A stretch of 64,000 nt of DNA, taken from assembly GCA_007922305.1 (NCBI GenBank), contig ML677374.1:5591991-5655990 (forward strand). Reading direction: 5' to 3'. Position 1 is the first letter of the stretch, and each line of letters opens with the position of its first letter. The notes under the pieces were generated by a model. The model made no database searches, was not told the origin of the DNA, and was given only the letters and a program-made list of their open reading frames with translations. The stretch is from Dermatemys mawii (lineage: Eukaryota > Chordata > Testudines > Dermatemydidae). This document shows, piece after piece, positions 62,216 through 64,000 of this stretch. The position numbers were made by a program, and so were the translations under genes.

Positions 62216-62742
62216 AGTGAACCTACTGAAAAAGGGGACTCAGGAATGTGTAATTTACTGGCCCCTTTAATGTTCAAAAGGTGTGAATGCATGTATGTGT
62301 TGCCAGTCCCTTCCCCAATTCAAAGAATAATTGGCCTTGGTAAATAAATTCAATTCTCTTTTCTCTGGTTAATATTTTCCAAGCCCTCCACATTATATAT
62401 AGTAAGTGGTATGCAATATATTCAACTGTAATTCATATGATTACATCTCTAGTGACAGAGAGAGAGGATATAAACATTTTGAGTTTGCATTGTTACTAAT
62501 TTAAAAATAATGAGGGACTGGATGCCTTAGAGATTTTGCAATGGGAGACGGAGCCTTTCACCTCTAGAAAACTGATGTTCAAGTTAACTAATTAGCAACT
62601 GGTGCTTTGACAATGTGAAGTGCAAATGTTAAACCCAGCCAGGCTGATAGTGGCCAGAGGTTATTTACCCTCTAATTGTTGCTAGGTGGCCTAAGTGAAG
62701 TAAGTTGGCAGTCTCAGTAGAATTGCTAGTGGGCAAGTATCT

Positions 62743-63040
62743 ATGGGTACATCTACGCTGCAAATTGAGGAGTAATTGTAGCATGGTAGGCACACCTATG
62801 TCTAACTAAGGTGGTTAACAGTAGCCAGGAAGATGCAGCAACACAGACCCCATCATAAGTAGCAACTCAAGTACATATCCAGGGTCCCTGGCAGACTTGA
62901 AGTGGGGCAGCTATCCCACACTGAAGCCTGTACCACAGCATCTTCATTGCCATTGTTATCCACACTAGCTAGATTAAATTTAGAGCAGATATGCTACCAG
63001 CCCCACAGTTACACCTTAAACTGCAATATAGACATAACTT
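62743..63040. mobile_element. MITE with GTCTA-type inverted ends
   Basis: Left end GGGTACATCTACGCTGCAA and the complement of the right end, TTATGTCTATATTGCAG, are diverged inverted repeats. CACACCTATGTCTA and TTATCCACACTAGCTAG occur inside. No coding. Confidence 0.6.
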
Positions 63041-63500
63041 TCATTACAATTACCTCCACAAACAGCATCCCTTCCTATTGTTAATCTTCCTCAGAAAAGC
63101 TAAGGATTGGAAAGGCATGGAAACTGATCTCCCCCTTGCGACCCTTTCCTGTCAGGGTAGGGATAAAGTACACTGACCAATTAGTATGGAGAGGTTTGTT
63201 CTACCTGTTCTTTGGATAAGATGTTTCCATCCTCGTGCTGGCAGTTGGACACTGCACCAATCACTGGCAGTAATTCACTATTTTAAATGAACACAAGATA
63301 CAGAGTCACAAACAGCTTCCTTGTATGTTATTGCTTATAGACAGATAGAGAAAAATTCACAAGAAATTTGAGAGTAAAATGATTTCACTCTTTTCATCTC
63401 AAACTACTTAAAAATTATTCAGGAAGAGATAGATACAGCTGGGCAGACTACAGAAAGACAGCAGTTTAGATTTTTTTCTCCACTCTAGAATGTTCTACAC

Positions 63501-63692
63501 AGAATATCAGGGTTGGAAGAGACCTCAGAAGATCATCTAGTCCAACTTGCTACTCCAAGCAGGACCAATCCCCAATTAAATCATCCAACAGATTTTTGCC
63601 CTAGATCCCTAAATGGCCCCCTCAAGGATTGAGCTCACAACCTTGGGTTTAACAAGCCAATGCTCAAACCACTGAGCTATTCCTCCCCATTA
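63501..63692 (-). mobile_element. tRNA-derived SINE (Cry-related, CR1-like tail)
   Basis: On the minus strand it begins with the tRNA-like part GGAATAGCTCAGTGGTTTGA and GGTTGTGAGCTCAATCCTTG, followed by GGGGGCCATTTAGGGATC. It ends in a CR1-type tail (CCAACCCTGATATTC on that strand). The tail differs from that of 5251-5433, so this is a different subfamily. Confidence 0.8.
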
Positions 63693-64000
63693 ATACTCTA
63701 GATCAGATCAATGCACTCTTCTCTTACTATACTGACATTCTTTCCCAAATTTGATTATAAGACCAGTATAAATGAGACCTACAAAACATTAAATTTACTT
63801 GTCTAAATTGGAGCAAGCAAAGAATAATGTCAGCATAAAGAAGAAAACTTTTTCTGACAAGAGGAATGTTCACACAAATACTCTAATTTTCTTTGTGTCA
63901 TTTTACAGGAGCCAATGCGCCAGACTGATGCTCTACAGCTTAATTATTTCCTGTTAGAAGCTTACAATTTTAAACTTCCAACAAATTCCCCATAATACTG

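Larger units (their letters stand above)
58800..64000. other. PPM1D upstream flank
   Basis: Beyond the PPM1D promoter. Only repeats and one degraded transposon-derived pseudogene were recognised. The intervals 59360-60135, 60440-61275, 62230-62740 and 63050-63495 show nothing I can name. In human the next gene, APPBP2, is tens of kilobases away and divergent; none of it is seen here. Confidence 0.7.

Overview
This is vertebrate nuclear DNA, almost certainly from a cryptodiran turtle. Several interspersed repeats match the tRNA-derived Cry-type (tortoise Pol III) SINE, for example 5251-5433 and a relative at 63501-63692. CR1/L3-type and L2-type LINE remains, MIR-like SINEs and many non-autonomous DNA transposons of the kind common in turtles are also present. 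Coding sequence is sparse, spliced with standard GT-AG sites and embedded in AT-rich introns, with two CpG islands. Nothing prokaryotic is seen.

Two protein-coding genes are supported, both on the minus strand. PPM1D (Wip1, a PP2C-family Ser/Thr phosphatase of the p53/DNA-damage response) is complete in six coding exons: 57955-58417, 48850-49078, 46093-46217, 35993-36183, 34417-34659 and 27155-27709. They join in phase to give 601 codons plus stop at 27155-27157, close to the 605 residues of human PPM1D. Its 3' UTR probably ends near 26250. Downstream lies the start of BCAS3 (an autophagy-associated beta-propeller protein): a non-coding first exon ending at 19930 and four coding exons at 18000-18077, 14286-14340, 11971-12046 and 10474-10580. 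These encode about the first 103 residues. No further BCAS3 exon was recognised before the window edge, so 1-10473 is probably the start of a large intron. The order PPM1D then BCAS3 on one strand is the same as in human 17q23.

Layout: 1-20.1 kb is the BCAS3 5' part, with intronic repeats and a CpG-island promoter at about 19.93-20.88 kb. Next comes a 6 kb intergenic spacer (about 20.9-26.2 kb). PPM1D occupies 26.2-58.6 kb, its introns carrying a probable solo LTR, a nested transposon pair and other repeats, with its CpG-island promoter at about 57.85-58.8 kb. The upstream flank (58.8-64 kb) holds a Tigger-like element, a degraded Harbinger-type MYB/SANT-like pseudogene, two MITEs, a CR1 fragment and a SINE.

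I found no convincing undescribed gene system. The points most worth a second look are: a p53-type half-site that overlaps the start codon of a 10-codon upstream ORF in the PPM1D leader; a 10-N gap flanked by identical 47-bp copies inside a 670-bp polypyrimidine tract just after BCAS3 exon 1, which looks like an assembly artefact; a probable solo LTR ending 92 bp from a PPM1D splice donor; a transposon inserted in the middle of an older palindromic transposon; and an unexplained 112-codon open frame in BCAS3 intron 2.
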